Source: Thinopyrum elongatum (taxonomy: Eukaryota > Streptophyta > Magnoliopsida > Poales > Poaceae). Taken from it: a DNA stretch of 64,000 bases. Shown piece after piece: positions 10,598-20,002 of the stretch; position 1 is the first letter of the stretch, and each line of letters opens with the position of its first letter. Where the stretch lies: contig CM022302.1 of NCBI GenBank assembly GCA_011799875.1, positions 304,307,048-304,371,047 of the forward strand. The letters run 5' to 3'. The notes under the pieces are model-generated. The model was given only the letters and a program-made list of their open reading frames with translations. It searched no databases and had not been told where the DNA came from. The translations under genes and the position numbers were made by a program.

Positions 10598-10982
10598 TTG
10601 CCGTCTGCTAGCAGACAGCAAAGGGCTTTGCCGTCTGCTAGCAGACGGCAAATTGGCCACGTGGCAGCACGCTGTTCACCTGGTCTGGCCTATTTGGCCT
10701 CTTTGCCGTCTGCCAGCAGACGGCAAAGGAGCAGGGTCTTTGCCATCTGCCGGCAGACGGCAAAGGAGCAGGCTCTTTGCCGTCTGCCAGCAGACGGCAA
10801 AGAAGGAAAGCTCTTTGCCGTCTGCTGGCAAACGGCAAAGAGCGCCGTTAGCCCCCTAACGGGGCTGTCACCTTTTTTGTGCCGTCCACAAGCTTTGCCG
10901 TCTGCTAGCAGACGGCAAAGAACTTTCCTTCTTTGCCGTCCGCCAACAGTGCCTTTGCCGTCTGCTTTGGCAGACGGCAAAG
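10598..10982. repeat. E7 right subterminal repeat array
   Basis: About eight palindromes of the TTTGCCGTCTG...CAGACGGCAAA type, mostly spaced 30-60 bp apart, mirror the left array. The last one has a longer core (CTTTGG) close to the right TIR. Matching arrays at both ends support a single complete element. Confidence 0.85.
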
Positions 10983-11000
10983 CTGCTGATTCCAGTAGTG

Positions 11001-11254
11001 TCTCCTCCAAGCTCGCCGAGGAGCTCGAAGGCGCTGCCGCCAAGGTGGATTCCATCTTGGAGGATGAGTGTCGCGACCTTTTCTCCACGGCCGCGACGCA
11101 CGTCTTCAGCCACCTTTACCTCCACGACCCCGGCTTCGATTTCGACGTGGTGGTTGGCCCGGTTGCTCCAGAGTCTCGCACCACCATGGCAGCGGCCGTG
11201 AAGGACCGTGTGGATGCGCTGGTGAAGAAGTTCACCGGCATCCCTGACGCCTAG
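11001..11254 (+). pseudogene. E1 antisense gene, 3' part after the CACTA insertion
   Basis: Directly after the second TCT, an open frame continues the coiled-coil protein for about 80 codons to TAG 11252-11254. It contains LAEELEGAAAKVDSILEDE, then a segment with HVFSHLYLHDPGFDFDVVV and a helical end (KDRVDALVKKFTGIPDA). The abrupt start at the transposon border and resumed composition show it is the C-terminal end of the protein beginning at 4536. The following Asp/Gly-rich codons after 11254 may be a former extension in another frame. Confidence 0.7.
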
Positions 11255-13044
11255 CCCCTACAGTGGAGGCAAGTGGCGGTGACGACGGCGGCAGCGATGT
11301 TGATGACGATCTCGCTGTGACTGGGACAAGCGGCGGCGATGGCGATGATGACCCCTCCTCCTAGCTTTTACCTTGCGACACTCATCATGCCTCGTGGAGG
11401 CGTAAGACTTGTTTGAATTTGCAAAACATTTAGTGCCTGTAATAACTATTTGAGCTCCGTGATTTCCTTTTTGTGCTTGGTTTCCTCCTTGTTTGCCTTT
11501 GTGCTCTGCGTTGGCAGGGCCCAGCCCCGCGCATACCACGACCGCCGTTGGGGCGTCCGGATTGCCAGGACGAAACCAAGGGGCGAGGGCCTACATGACT
11601 AGTGAGGCCCCTAAGTCACGATGCTCAGGGGCCCCCCTTGACGTGTGAGCAGCCCTCATTAAGGAAACATGTGTGGCGGTGAGCTTAATCCGGAGCCCTT
11701 CATACCTTTCCTCGCCAGCTTTTGCCAGGGAGGGACGCGAGAATACCAGGTACCAGGGACCTGGTGAGGTGGCGTGCGCCGGGCCTGTGCCGAGCATAGG
11801 CACCATATCCAGCCCCCTCGTGCGTGCCTCTCGGGGGAATTCTGCGTGATAGGACCGTGTGAAAAGCCGAAAGGCTATCCTGAGGTTGGTGCAGCCGCTA
11901 GGGCGCCCTTAGTTGTTTATCTACTAGCGCGGAGCATGGGGCTTCCACTTGGGTGTGGGCATAGTTGCTGCTCGACCGTGTCGTCTGCCAGCGCAGAGCA
12001 TGGGGCTTCCACTTGGACGTGGGCATAGTCGTTGTTCGACCGTGTCGTCCGCCAACATGGAGCATGGGGCTTCCACTTGGTGTGGGATGGGAGCTCTGTG
12101 TTAGAGTCTCCGAGCGTGTACAACCCTATTTCGTTCGTACGTGTGGCTGGGACGGCAGGACTGGAGGAGGTGTATCTGGGCACCCGTGAGCCAGCGCGGG
12201 ACTCACGAGGCCCTACCTCAAGGCGGGTTGCGCCTGAATGTTCCGGCGCGGAGCGCACTTATAAAACTTGTGAGATGGGGGTGACCTGCGCTGAATGAAC
12301 CTCTAGAAGCCATCGCATAAGATGACCGAACACCAAGGACCCCAGGAGGTGACGTGAACGGGGCTGGCCCACCAGACAGAGCTCAATCGCTTTGGTTTAT
12401 CGACACTGCAGGGACGGACTCGAGCACAGACGCTGTGCCCAGTCTTCTCATGCAACAATCCCGAGGAAGGACACCTGGGCATGGCTCCCACAACGGCGAA
12501 GCGCCAAACTCTGGTTGTACAAACCGGGTCACGCGCCCTAACTCACCCACTCTCGATTAGCTCACGCGAGGGCAAGGCACCAAGGACCCCAAGAGGTGAC
12601 ATGCACAGGAGCTGGCCCGCGAGGCAGAGCTCGATCGCTTGGATTTATCAATGCTACAGGGACAGACCCGAGCACAGACACCGTGCCAGCCCTTAATCAT
12701 GAGGCGGTCGAGGGCAGGGTTGTTAGGGTGCAACGACATTCATGGTGGCGAAGCACCAGGCAGACAGGTTGGAATACTTAGGAAATTCATCAAAGGCAGA
12801 GCCAGTTCTGATACATGCGCAAAATGATACAGCTGTAGGCACGGTCTCGGACAGCTTGAGGATAATGCAGCCCGAGGGGCGCCCTCAATTGAATGAACCA
12901 AAATGTCACCTAGCAATGATGCTGCTGAACTGTCGAGGTAGTCGATGAAGCTTGATCCTCACGAGCTTGAGGGCTCCGGAGGCTCGAGAGACCCGAGAGG
13001 CCCGGGGGGCTCGCAAGGGTCCGGGGCCTCCTGAGCCGTCACCG
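11255..13044 (-). repeat. E1 non-coding spacer with 64-bp and 248-bp tandem repeats
   Basis: No conserved ORF is found here. A GAGCATGGGGCTTCCACTTGG unit recurs at 11932, 11996 and 12060 (64-bp period). A longer unit starting CACCAAGGACCCC recurs at about 12331 and 12579 (248-bp period), with a more diverged relative near 11750. This is the expected place of the spacer between the pol 3' end and the antisense gene in a Tat element. The right border near 13045 is a probable deletion junction with E2. Confidence 0.6.
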
Positions 13045-14100
13045 CCTGATGTTGCCTTCCTCAAAACACCGGGCACGAACCCTGCGGTTGTGATAGCGAT
13101 GCAGGGCCTGCTGATAGCGTGCGGCACGCGTAGCAGCCCGGAGACGGTTCTCCTCGAGTAGCACAGCGTCGTCACGCCGGTGCTGATCTTGCGCTACTTC
13201 ATCGTAGGCAAGCACTGGAGGCGACACGTAAATGTGTTCCATGGGGATAACTGCTTCTGCCCCATAGACTAGGGAGAAGGGAGTCTGCCCAATAGCTCGA
13301 TTTGGTGTCGTTCTGAGGGACCAAAGAACCACCGGCAGATCATCGATCCACCGCCTGCCGCACTTCTGTAGCCTATCGAAAGTTCTCGGCTTGAGTCCTC
13401 GCAACACTTCAGCGTTTGCCCTCTCAGCTTGCCTGTTGCTCCTTGGATGGGCCACAGAGGCGAACGAGATTTTGCTTCCGAGGGCATGAACTTATTGCAT
13501 GAAGGCGCGACTCGTGAACTGGGTGCCGTTGTCAGTGATGATCCGGGCAGGAACTATGAAGCGGCACACCAATCCTTTCAAGAACATGATAGCTGACTGA
13601 GCAGTCACCATTCTCACGGGGTCTACTTCTGGCCACTTTGTAAACTTGTCGATTGCAACGAACAAGAATTCAAAACCCCCGGCAGCAGGGGGGAAAGGGC
13701 CGAGGAATATCGAGCCCCCTAACCAAAAACGGCCATGACAAAGGGATTGTCTGAAGAGATTGGGCAGGTAGGTGGATGTTCTAGGAATAGAACTGGCAGG
13801 CTTCACACTTGGCGACAAGATCGACCGCATCTTGGAGGGCTGTGGGCCAGTAGAATCCTTTCCGGAAAGCTTTCCCAACCAACGCCCTTGATCCAATGTG
13901 GGAGCCGCACATACCATTGTGTATCTCCGCCAGCAGTTCCTTTCCTCCTTCCCGGCAGATGCACTTCAATTTCACACCATTGGGCCTCCTTCTGTACAAC
14001 ATGTCATCAACGAACTGATACATACTGGCCCTCCGGGCTACTCTTTCAGCTTCTTCTTGCTCTTCGGGAAGTTCTCCAGTTTGGAGGAAATGGACTATGT
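13045..14100 (-). pseudogene. E2 integrase, truncated and frameshifted
   Basis: On the minus strand, the zinc-binding part (MYQFVDDMLYRRRPNGVKLKC... with CEACQF) lies at 14023-13781. The catalytic core follows (FVAIDKFTKWPEVDPV, then IITDNGTQFTSRAF) at about 13700-13500, then the AHPRSNRQAERANAEVLRGLK segment at 13455, whose Glu is the third catalytic acid. The C-terminal region ends at about FEEGNIRR, where E3 still has GDLVLRR plus about 50 further residues. At least two frameshifts separate the pieces. Integrase would insert the element cDNA into the host chromosome. This copy cannot. Confidence 0.75.
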
Positions 14101-14386
14101 GTCATGCCCAAGGCGGAGCCCGTGGCTCGGCAACAAGGACTAACGGCACCTCCCCATTCGTGAGAGTGCAATCCTCGACCGCGGGGACCAGTGGCCTGGC
14201 GGGAGGATGTAGCTCAGCGACCGAAGGGGAGTTGTGCCCGACAAGCTTTCTGCCGGGATCCTCGAGGGGTTCTACCGAGAGAGGCTTGCCGGAGTCCAAT
14301 TTCCTCCTCGTTCTGGCCATTGTTGCCGGGGATACGGAGGGCTGAGTCAGATGGAGAACAAAAGTTCCTGGTTCCACAGGGAGCTT

Positions 14387-15382
14387 CTACGCAGCGCACT
14401 TTGACAGATGATCAGCGATGCTGTTTTCCGCACAGGGTACGTGCTCTATTTGCAATCCGTCAAAGTGCTCCTCCAACTTTCTAACTTCCTCAACATATGC
14501 CTCCATCAATGGACTTTCGTAATCCTTGTTGACTTGTCTCACCACAAGTTGTGAATCTCCGCGGATGATCAGCTTCTTGATCCCCAGTTCTGTTGCAATC
14601 CTGATCCCGGCAAGGAGCCCTTCATACTCTGATGTATTGTTGGTAGCTTCCTCCCAGGAAAAATGCATCTGGACGACGTACTTCAGGTGCTCCCCGGTGG
14701 GAGCAACAAGAAGCACACTAGCCCCTGCACCTTGTAGGGAGAAGGCACCATCGAAATACATGCTCCATTCTTGTGGTGCTTCCTTGCCAGGGATAACTGT
14801 CTCCAATACCTCTTCATCAGGAGTTGGCGTCCATTCTACAATAAACTCTACCAATGCTCTGCTCTGAATGGTTGATGTGCTCTCAAACTTCAAACCAAAG
14901 CTGGATAACTTCAAAGCCCACTCCAATATCCTGCCGGTAGCCTCAGGGTTTCGGAGTATCCGTTGCAAAGGGAAACGGGTGACAACTGTGATCTCATGGG
15001 CTTGGAAGTAGTGGCGCAGTTTCCTTGAGGCCATGACAAGGCCAAAGATAATTTTTTGCACACCAGAGTACCTAGATCTAGCCCCCTGCAATAGGGAGCT
15101 GACGAAGTATACTGGGCGCTGCACCACTTCCATCTTTGTTGTGACCAGAGAACTGCTTTCGCTGTTCTACTCTTCTCTACCTTGATCTGCATCTGACCCT
15201 GCCGGGGTGTGTTCGGTTTCCTCCCCGGAAGGGACACTAGCTACGTCTGCTGCTTCATCCACTTCCCTCTGCGCCACCAGTGCTGCGCTATCCACCTGAT
15301 TAGTTGCCGCCAAATATAGCCGCAACGGCTCTTGAGGTTTCGGAGCAACCAAAGTGGGCACAAAGGAAAGGTAGGTCTTCAA
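14387..15382 (-). pseudogene. E2 RNase H region with second (Tat-type) RNase H domain
   Basis: The ORF 15382-15167 carries the RT-connection segment (LYLAATNQV.SAALVAQREV), and the ORF 15133-14387 begins with the remainder of the first RNase H (RPVYFVSSLLQGA..). In the latter, a second RNase H fold follows, with acidic residues at D128 (YFDGA), E169 (SEYEGL), D193 (RGDSQ) and D241 (ADHLS). A second RNase H in this position is the known hallmark of Tat Gypsy elements. A linker with the LHLTQPSVSP block lies between this and the integrase (14102-14377). A frame break lies between the two ORFs. Confidence 0.75.
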
Positions 15383-16239
15383 ATCTTGTAGTGCGGCATC
15401 TGCCTAGGGGTCCACTCCATGGGCCCTGCCCTTTTCAAAACCTTGAAGAACGGCAAGGCACGCTCGGCAGACTTGGAAATGAACCTGCTAAGTGCGGCAA
15501 CACATCCAGTCAAACACCTCACGTCCTTGACTGTCTTGGGTGCTTGAATCTGCTCGATAGCCTTGATCTTGTTGGGGTTGGCCTCTATCCTTTGGTGGGA
15601 CACAAAGAAGCCAAGTAGCTTGCCGGAAGGAACGCCAAACACACACTTCTCCGGATTTAGCTTCAAGTTGATCTTGTGCAGATTAGCAAATGTCTCTTCC
15701 AAATCCTGGATGAGGGTTGATCTATCCTTGGTCTTAACCACAATATTTTCCATGTAGGCCTCAATGTTCCTGTGCAACTGTGACTCAAAACCAATCTGGA
15801 CTGCTCTTGTGAAAGTAGACCCGGCGCTCTTCAACCCGAAAGGCGTCCGCATGAAGCAGTATGTGCCACATGGGGTGATGAACCCGGTCTTCTCTTCGTC
15901 TTCTTTGGACATGAAGATCCGATGATATCCAGAGTAGGCATCCAGGAAGGAAAGCAGGTCACACCCGCAGGTGGAATCCACAATCTGGTCGATGCGCGGC
16001 AAGGGGAATGGGTCCTTTGGGCATGCCTTGTTCTGATTCGTAAAATCTATGCATAGCCTCCACTTCCCATTGGGCTTGCGTACCACCACTGGATTTGCTA
16101 ACCACGTTGGATGTAACACTCCTCTAACCAGACAAGCTGCCTCAAGTTTTCTTGATCTCCTCGGCAATAAACTGCTGCCACTCCAAAGCTTGCTTCCGGA
16201 CCTTCTGCTTGACGGGTCGGGCATGTGGGAAAACAGCAA
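15379..16239 (-). pseudogene. E2 reverse transcriptase with mutated active site
   Basis: RT blocks are clear: VVRKPNGKWRLCIDF, CPKDPFPLPRIDQIVDST, LLSFLDAYSGYHRI and FGLKSAGSTF. The catalytic motif expected as YxDD reads YMEN, so both aspartates are lost. The thumb region (CVFGVPSGKLLGFFVS..RIEANPNKIKAI) follows and the frame ends at 15379. RT would copy element RNA to cDNA in the virus-like particle. The lost aspartates mean this copy is inactive. E1 RT at 46682-47400 is a related but separate copy with an intact YVDD. Confidence 0.8.
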
Positions 16240-16339
16240 GGTGATGCTCGATTACCTTCCTGGGAACACCGGGGATGTCAGATGGTTGCCAGGCAAACAC
16301 ATCGACATTCGCCCGTAGGAAGGCAACGAGCGCACTTTC

Positions 16340-17160
16340 CTATTTGTCATCGAGGGTGGCGCTGATGGTGAAAGTACCACCAGCGCCATCCAGCCCTGCC
16401 GGGACCTGTTTCACAGCAGGTGCAGAGGCCTTGGATCTCACAACGGGCGAGTCATCAACAGGCGTAGCATACCCCGGAGAGGTGCGCTTCCTGGATTCCT
16501 TGCCGGCATCCCTGTTAGCCTTCTTCTTTCCATTACTTTCCTTGGTGGGTATTGCAGCTTCAGTGGCCTCTGCCGCGACTGCATCCCGGTACATCTTGTC
16601 CACGCAAATAATTGCGTCCTTATCGTCTGATGGAATGGAAATGACGCCCACCGGCCCTGGCATCTTCAAGGTGTTGTAGTCATAGTGGGATGCCACCATG
16701 AACTTGGCCAAAGCTTGGCGACCAAGGATCATTGTATGGCAGGGGGAGGTCAACCACATCAAACATGATCTTCTCAGTCCGGTAGTTCAACTCTCCCCCA
16801 AATGTCACTGGTAATGTGATTTTCCCCTTAGGACGACTCCTGCCGGGGTTTGATCCCTTGAAACGTACCAGTAACTTTGAGCTCTTCTTCTGCTATCTCG
16901 AGTTTGCTGATGACCTTTGAAGAAATCAGATTCAACCCAGCCCCGCCGTCAACGAGCATCTTTGTGACTTTGAGGCTGCGGATTGTTGGTGATACCAACA
17001 ACGGCAAGCACCCTACCGCGGTGGTGCGGTCAGGGTGGTCCTCTTCATCGAAGATGGTGGGCATGCGGGACCACTTGAGCGGCCTTCGAGAGTCTGCCGC
17101 TGGCTCCACGACATTGACTTCACGCGCCCACCATTTAAGTTGGCCGTGAGAGGAGTGCAA
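16340..17160 (-). pseudogene. E2 protease region
   Basis: The motif MLVDGGAGLNLIS near 16960 is the retropepsin active site in the D-G-G form typical of Tat elements, preceded by a conserved HPDRTTAVGCLPLLVSPTI segment. The stretch 16762-16340 carries the conserved ILGRQALAKFMVASHYDYNTLKMPGP block, then a Lys/Ala-rich linker before the RT. The two ORFs are out of frame. Protease would cut the gag-pol polyprotein. Confidence 0.65.
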
Positions 17161-19229
17161 AGATGCCCCCCCCCCGTCAATGCACAGGGCGTTAGTGGCC
17201 TTCTAGAATTCCTGCTCGCTGGTCTCCTTTTCATCTCCTCCATCACTCTCATCGTTGCAATCCTCCTTCTTACGGCCTCTGGCAGGTTTCCCTTGGTTCT
17301 AAGGAGCCTTGTCGGGGCAGCTTGCTCCGCCACCCCGGCCCTTTCCGCCAGGGCCATTCTGTCCTTTCTCTTTATCTCGCTTCTCATATTCAGCCCTCTA
17401 CTTCTTGACAAGCTGCTCAACCTGATGACACTCTTGGAGATCGTGGCCCTTGGTCCGATGGATCTTGCAATACGGGCCATCGTCTTTCCCAGCCGGCAGT
17501 CAGTGCACGCGGCAACCTCTTTGCCGGGTATCTCAGCCTTGGCTCTCTTGCCGGTACTAGGCAGGCCCGATCCCTCAATGGTCATCACTACCATATCCTT
17601 GCACCTTTTGTTGCACTTCTTGTTCTTCTTCTTTTGACTGGTGGCCTCGTCATCATCCTCTGAATCGATATCGACACCATCCTCTTCTCTGGGGAGCTTC
17701 CTCCCCTCCTCTATCTGAGCACACTTATCCACCAGAGTGTAAAGCTCCTTCACAGTCTTGGGCAATCGAACTATTATCTTGGAACGTATCCGACGATTGC
17801 ACACGTTGGACTGGAACGCAGCTATCATAGCTGCCGGGTGGATGTCTAGAATATTCCTGTGGACTCTGCTGAATCTCTGCATGTATTTCCGTAGGCTCTC
17901 GCCTTCCTTCTACGGGAGGAGCTGCAAGTCGCTAGGCCGCCCTGGTTCTTGATGGCCGTCTGTGAAGGCACCAACGAACTCATGGCACAGGTCAGCCCAG
18001 GTCGAAATGGAGTTCTCCAGCAGGTGCATCAGGCAAGCCCTCACATTTGGCCTGAGTGCCAAAGGGAATTAGTTGGCGAATACCTTCTCATCTCTTCCCC
18101 CGGCAGCTTGAACAGCGATGGTGTAGATGCTCGAGACCTCTGCCGTCATACTTCTCTGGTATCTCTGGCTTGAACGTGCGAGTGGACGGCCAACGGACTT
18201 GCCGCAGCTCGCGGGTGAAGGTAGGTCACCCAGCCTCGAAAGGCAGGTACCTGCCGTCAGCGAGTGCGGGCTCGTCGATGTTGGGGCCATCGCGCCTGTT
18301 GGACTGGCGGTGTGTGTCGTGGTGTCGCTCGGTGTTGACACGCGCGCCATCCCTACGCCTGTCCTCCAGGACTCGCCATGGGCCTTGACGCGCTCGAGGG
18401 TCGGACGAAGCCATCAAGACATCATCAGGTTCTTGGGCGCGCGGCTCCCGCGCTGGCTGCCGCGGAGGGGACTGTACCGTAGGAGTGGCCCCATCCGCAC
18501 GGCCAGCAGTGTGGGCCATTGTCGCCACCTGGGGAGGCCGTGGCGGGCCAGCCCGCTGCGATCCTCCCGCCTCGGCGAAGCCAATCAGACTCTGAATGGT
18601 GGCTCTCCACTCATCCATCTGATCGGCTGCCAGCGGAAATTTCAATAGTAGCTGAGCTCGCGCCATGGCCTCTGAAGCGGTGCTTGGCATGGATGTCGAT
18701 GAAGACCGTAACATCGCCCGGCACCTGACGGTGCCGGTAGCGGTCGCGCTATGCTCTCGTCATCGTGAGCCAGCCGCCTGGATGGCGTGTGGACAAGGTG
18801 GAGGCGCTTGAGGGACAGCAGCTTCGTTTGGCGTAGCGGCTGGGTCGGCTCGTTCCAGGGGTGGCGCATGTTCTACGGCCGCTCCCGTGGCAGGAGCGGT
18901 CGGGGAGTTGCGATTCCCCCTAGAGCGAGTACCCCCGCTGCGGTTGTGCCCTTCGGCCGGACGAGGAGGTGCAGATGGAATGATCTCTCCTCCCGTACCT
19001 CGTGGGACGTGGCCGTTGGAATGTATTGGTGCTATCCTTCTCCGGTGCCTCCTCCTCCTACTTTGGCCCCAGGGGAGGTGCTAATGACGCCACCCGCGCC
19101 GACCACATCCCCCGCAGTGTCTGCACTTCCAGGTGTCCCCGTAGCCCCCGCGGCATCGGCGGGCGCGTGTACCGGGGCCTTCAAGGTGGATGGATGAGCT
19201 GTGGCGACGGGCTTCTTCTTGGGTGCCAT
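17161..19229 (-). pseudogene. E2 gag, frameshifted
   Basis: The probable start is ATG at 19229 (MAPKKKPVATAHP) with a low-complexity Ala/Gly/Thr N-terminus that stops at 19032. Later pieces include 18714-18226 (WRATIQSLIGFAEAGG...) and a capsid segment (QRFSRVHRNI...VRLPKTVKELYTLVDKCAQIEEGRK) at about 17880-17700. These are followed by an acidic, Lys-rich tail near 17650. No intact zinc knuckle is seen. Gag would form the virus-like particle. Several frameshifts make this a pseudogene. Confidence 0.65.
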
Positions 19230-19312
19230 GGACGATGGAGCCGTTGACGAAGAAGATGGCGGTGAAGATGACGCACTTCGAACACTTCTCGGGTTCGCGC
19301 AAGCGCAGCTCC

Positions 19313-19332
19313 CCTACCTGGCGCACCAAAGA
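19313..19332 (-). promoter_or_regulatory. E2 primer binding site candidate
   Basis: On the minus strand, TTTGGTGCGCCAGGTAGGGG lies a few bases after the LTR terminus TGACA. The E1 counterpart next to 48866 is a diverged TTTGGCATGCCAGATAG. Its position just after the 5' LTR fits a tRNA priming site. I did not assign the tRNA. Confidence 0.5.
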
Positions 19333-20002
19333 TGTCATGGGGAACCACGGCCACCTATGGGGCCAAGAGCCCCTTTTGGTTCGGCAGGGGGACTGAGCGC
19401 ATTGCACAAAGAGCGAAGGAGCACAGCGTAGCGCGGCAGAGATCACATGGACAGTTTTTACCCAGGTTTGGGCCACCGCGAAGCGTAAAACCCTACTCTT
19501 GCTTTGGTGGATTGATGGTGGAAACACAGCGCTCTCGCCCGGTAGGGTTGCCTTGGGGCGAGAGCAGCTACGCACGTATGGGTGTACAGGGGTCCGAACC
19601 CTTTCCATGGTTGCCATGGGCTTCCTTTTATAGATTAAGGGGTCACCAAAGTGGCAAATCAGTCATTGTGTACTGATTAGATAGCGAACAGTGCTATCAT
19701 ATCTCCTCTGCAGACAGAGTAGTATGCATTAAATGTGCTGCTCAGTGTCACATCATGGCCTGTCCGGCATGCTAGGCTGTTTGGCCACCTTATCTCCTGT
19801 CTGCATGACACGTCGCAGGACGGGTGTCATCTGTAGGTGATTCTCGTAGGAAATTGCCGCCATGTGGCAAAAGGTAGCCACTTAGACATCTCGGGGCTTG
19901 ACACCATACCGATCGGTGACTTGCGCCGCCGTGAGGTGGGGCGGTGAGGCCTTGGCGGGGCGTTTTGCCTTCTTATGCCCCGACAGGCCTGCCGGGGCGG
20001 CC
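19333..20002 (-). repeat. E2 5' LTR, inner part
   Basis: Begins TGTCATGGGG on the plus strand and is homologous, reversed, to the E3 3' LTR (45765-46681), including the GCGTAGCTGCTCTC and CAATCCACCAAAGCA segments. A minus-strand TATA box (CTATAAAAGG) lies near 19624-19635. It is interrupted at 20003 by E4. The LTR resumes at 41166. Confidence 0.85.

Larger units (their letters stand above)
7298..11000. mobile_element. E7: non-autonomous CACTA DNA transposon
   Basis: The termini are perfect inverted repeats: CACTACTGGAATC at 7298 and GATTCCAGTAGTG ending at 11000. They are flanked by a 3-bp duplication TCT (7295-7297 and 11001-11003). Subterminal regions are packed with TTTGCCGTCTG palindromes. 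The 3.7-kb interior has CT-rich low-complexity DNA, ATGGATGG-rich stretches, exon-like duplicated blocks and short tandem repeats, but no transposase (TNP2-type) or second CACTA protein that I can recognise. Mobility would therefore depend on transposase supplied by another element. It splits the E1 antisense gene. Confidence 0.92.
13045..20002 (-). mobile_element. E2: Tat-type Gypsy element, main fragment
   Basis: The minus strand reads LTR end (20002-19333), PBS, gag, protease, RT, RNase H, second RNase H and integrase, and stops inside the integrase C-terminus near 13045. The remaining start of its 5' LTR lies at 41166-41394, because E4 is inserted in the LTR with TSD CGGCC. The 3' LTR is absent. 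Domain order and the second RNase H identify the Tat lineage. The proteins have many frameshifts and stops, so the copy is dead. Confidence 0.8.
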
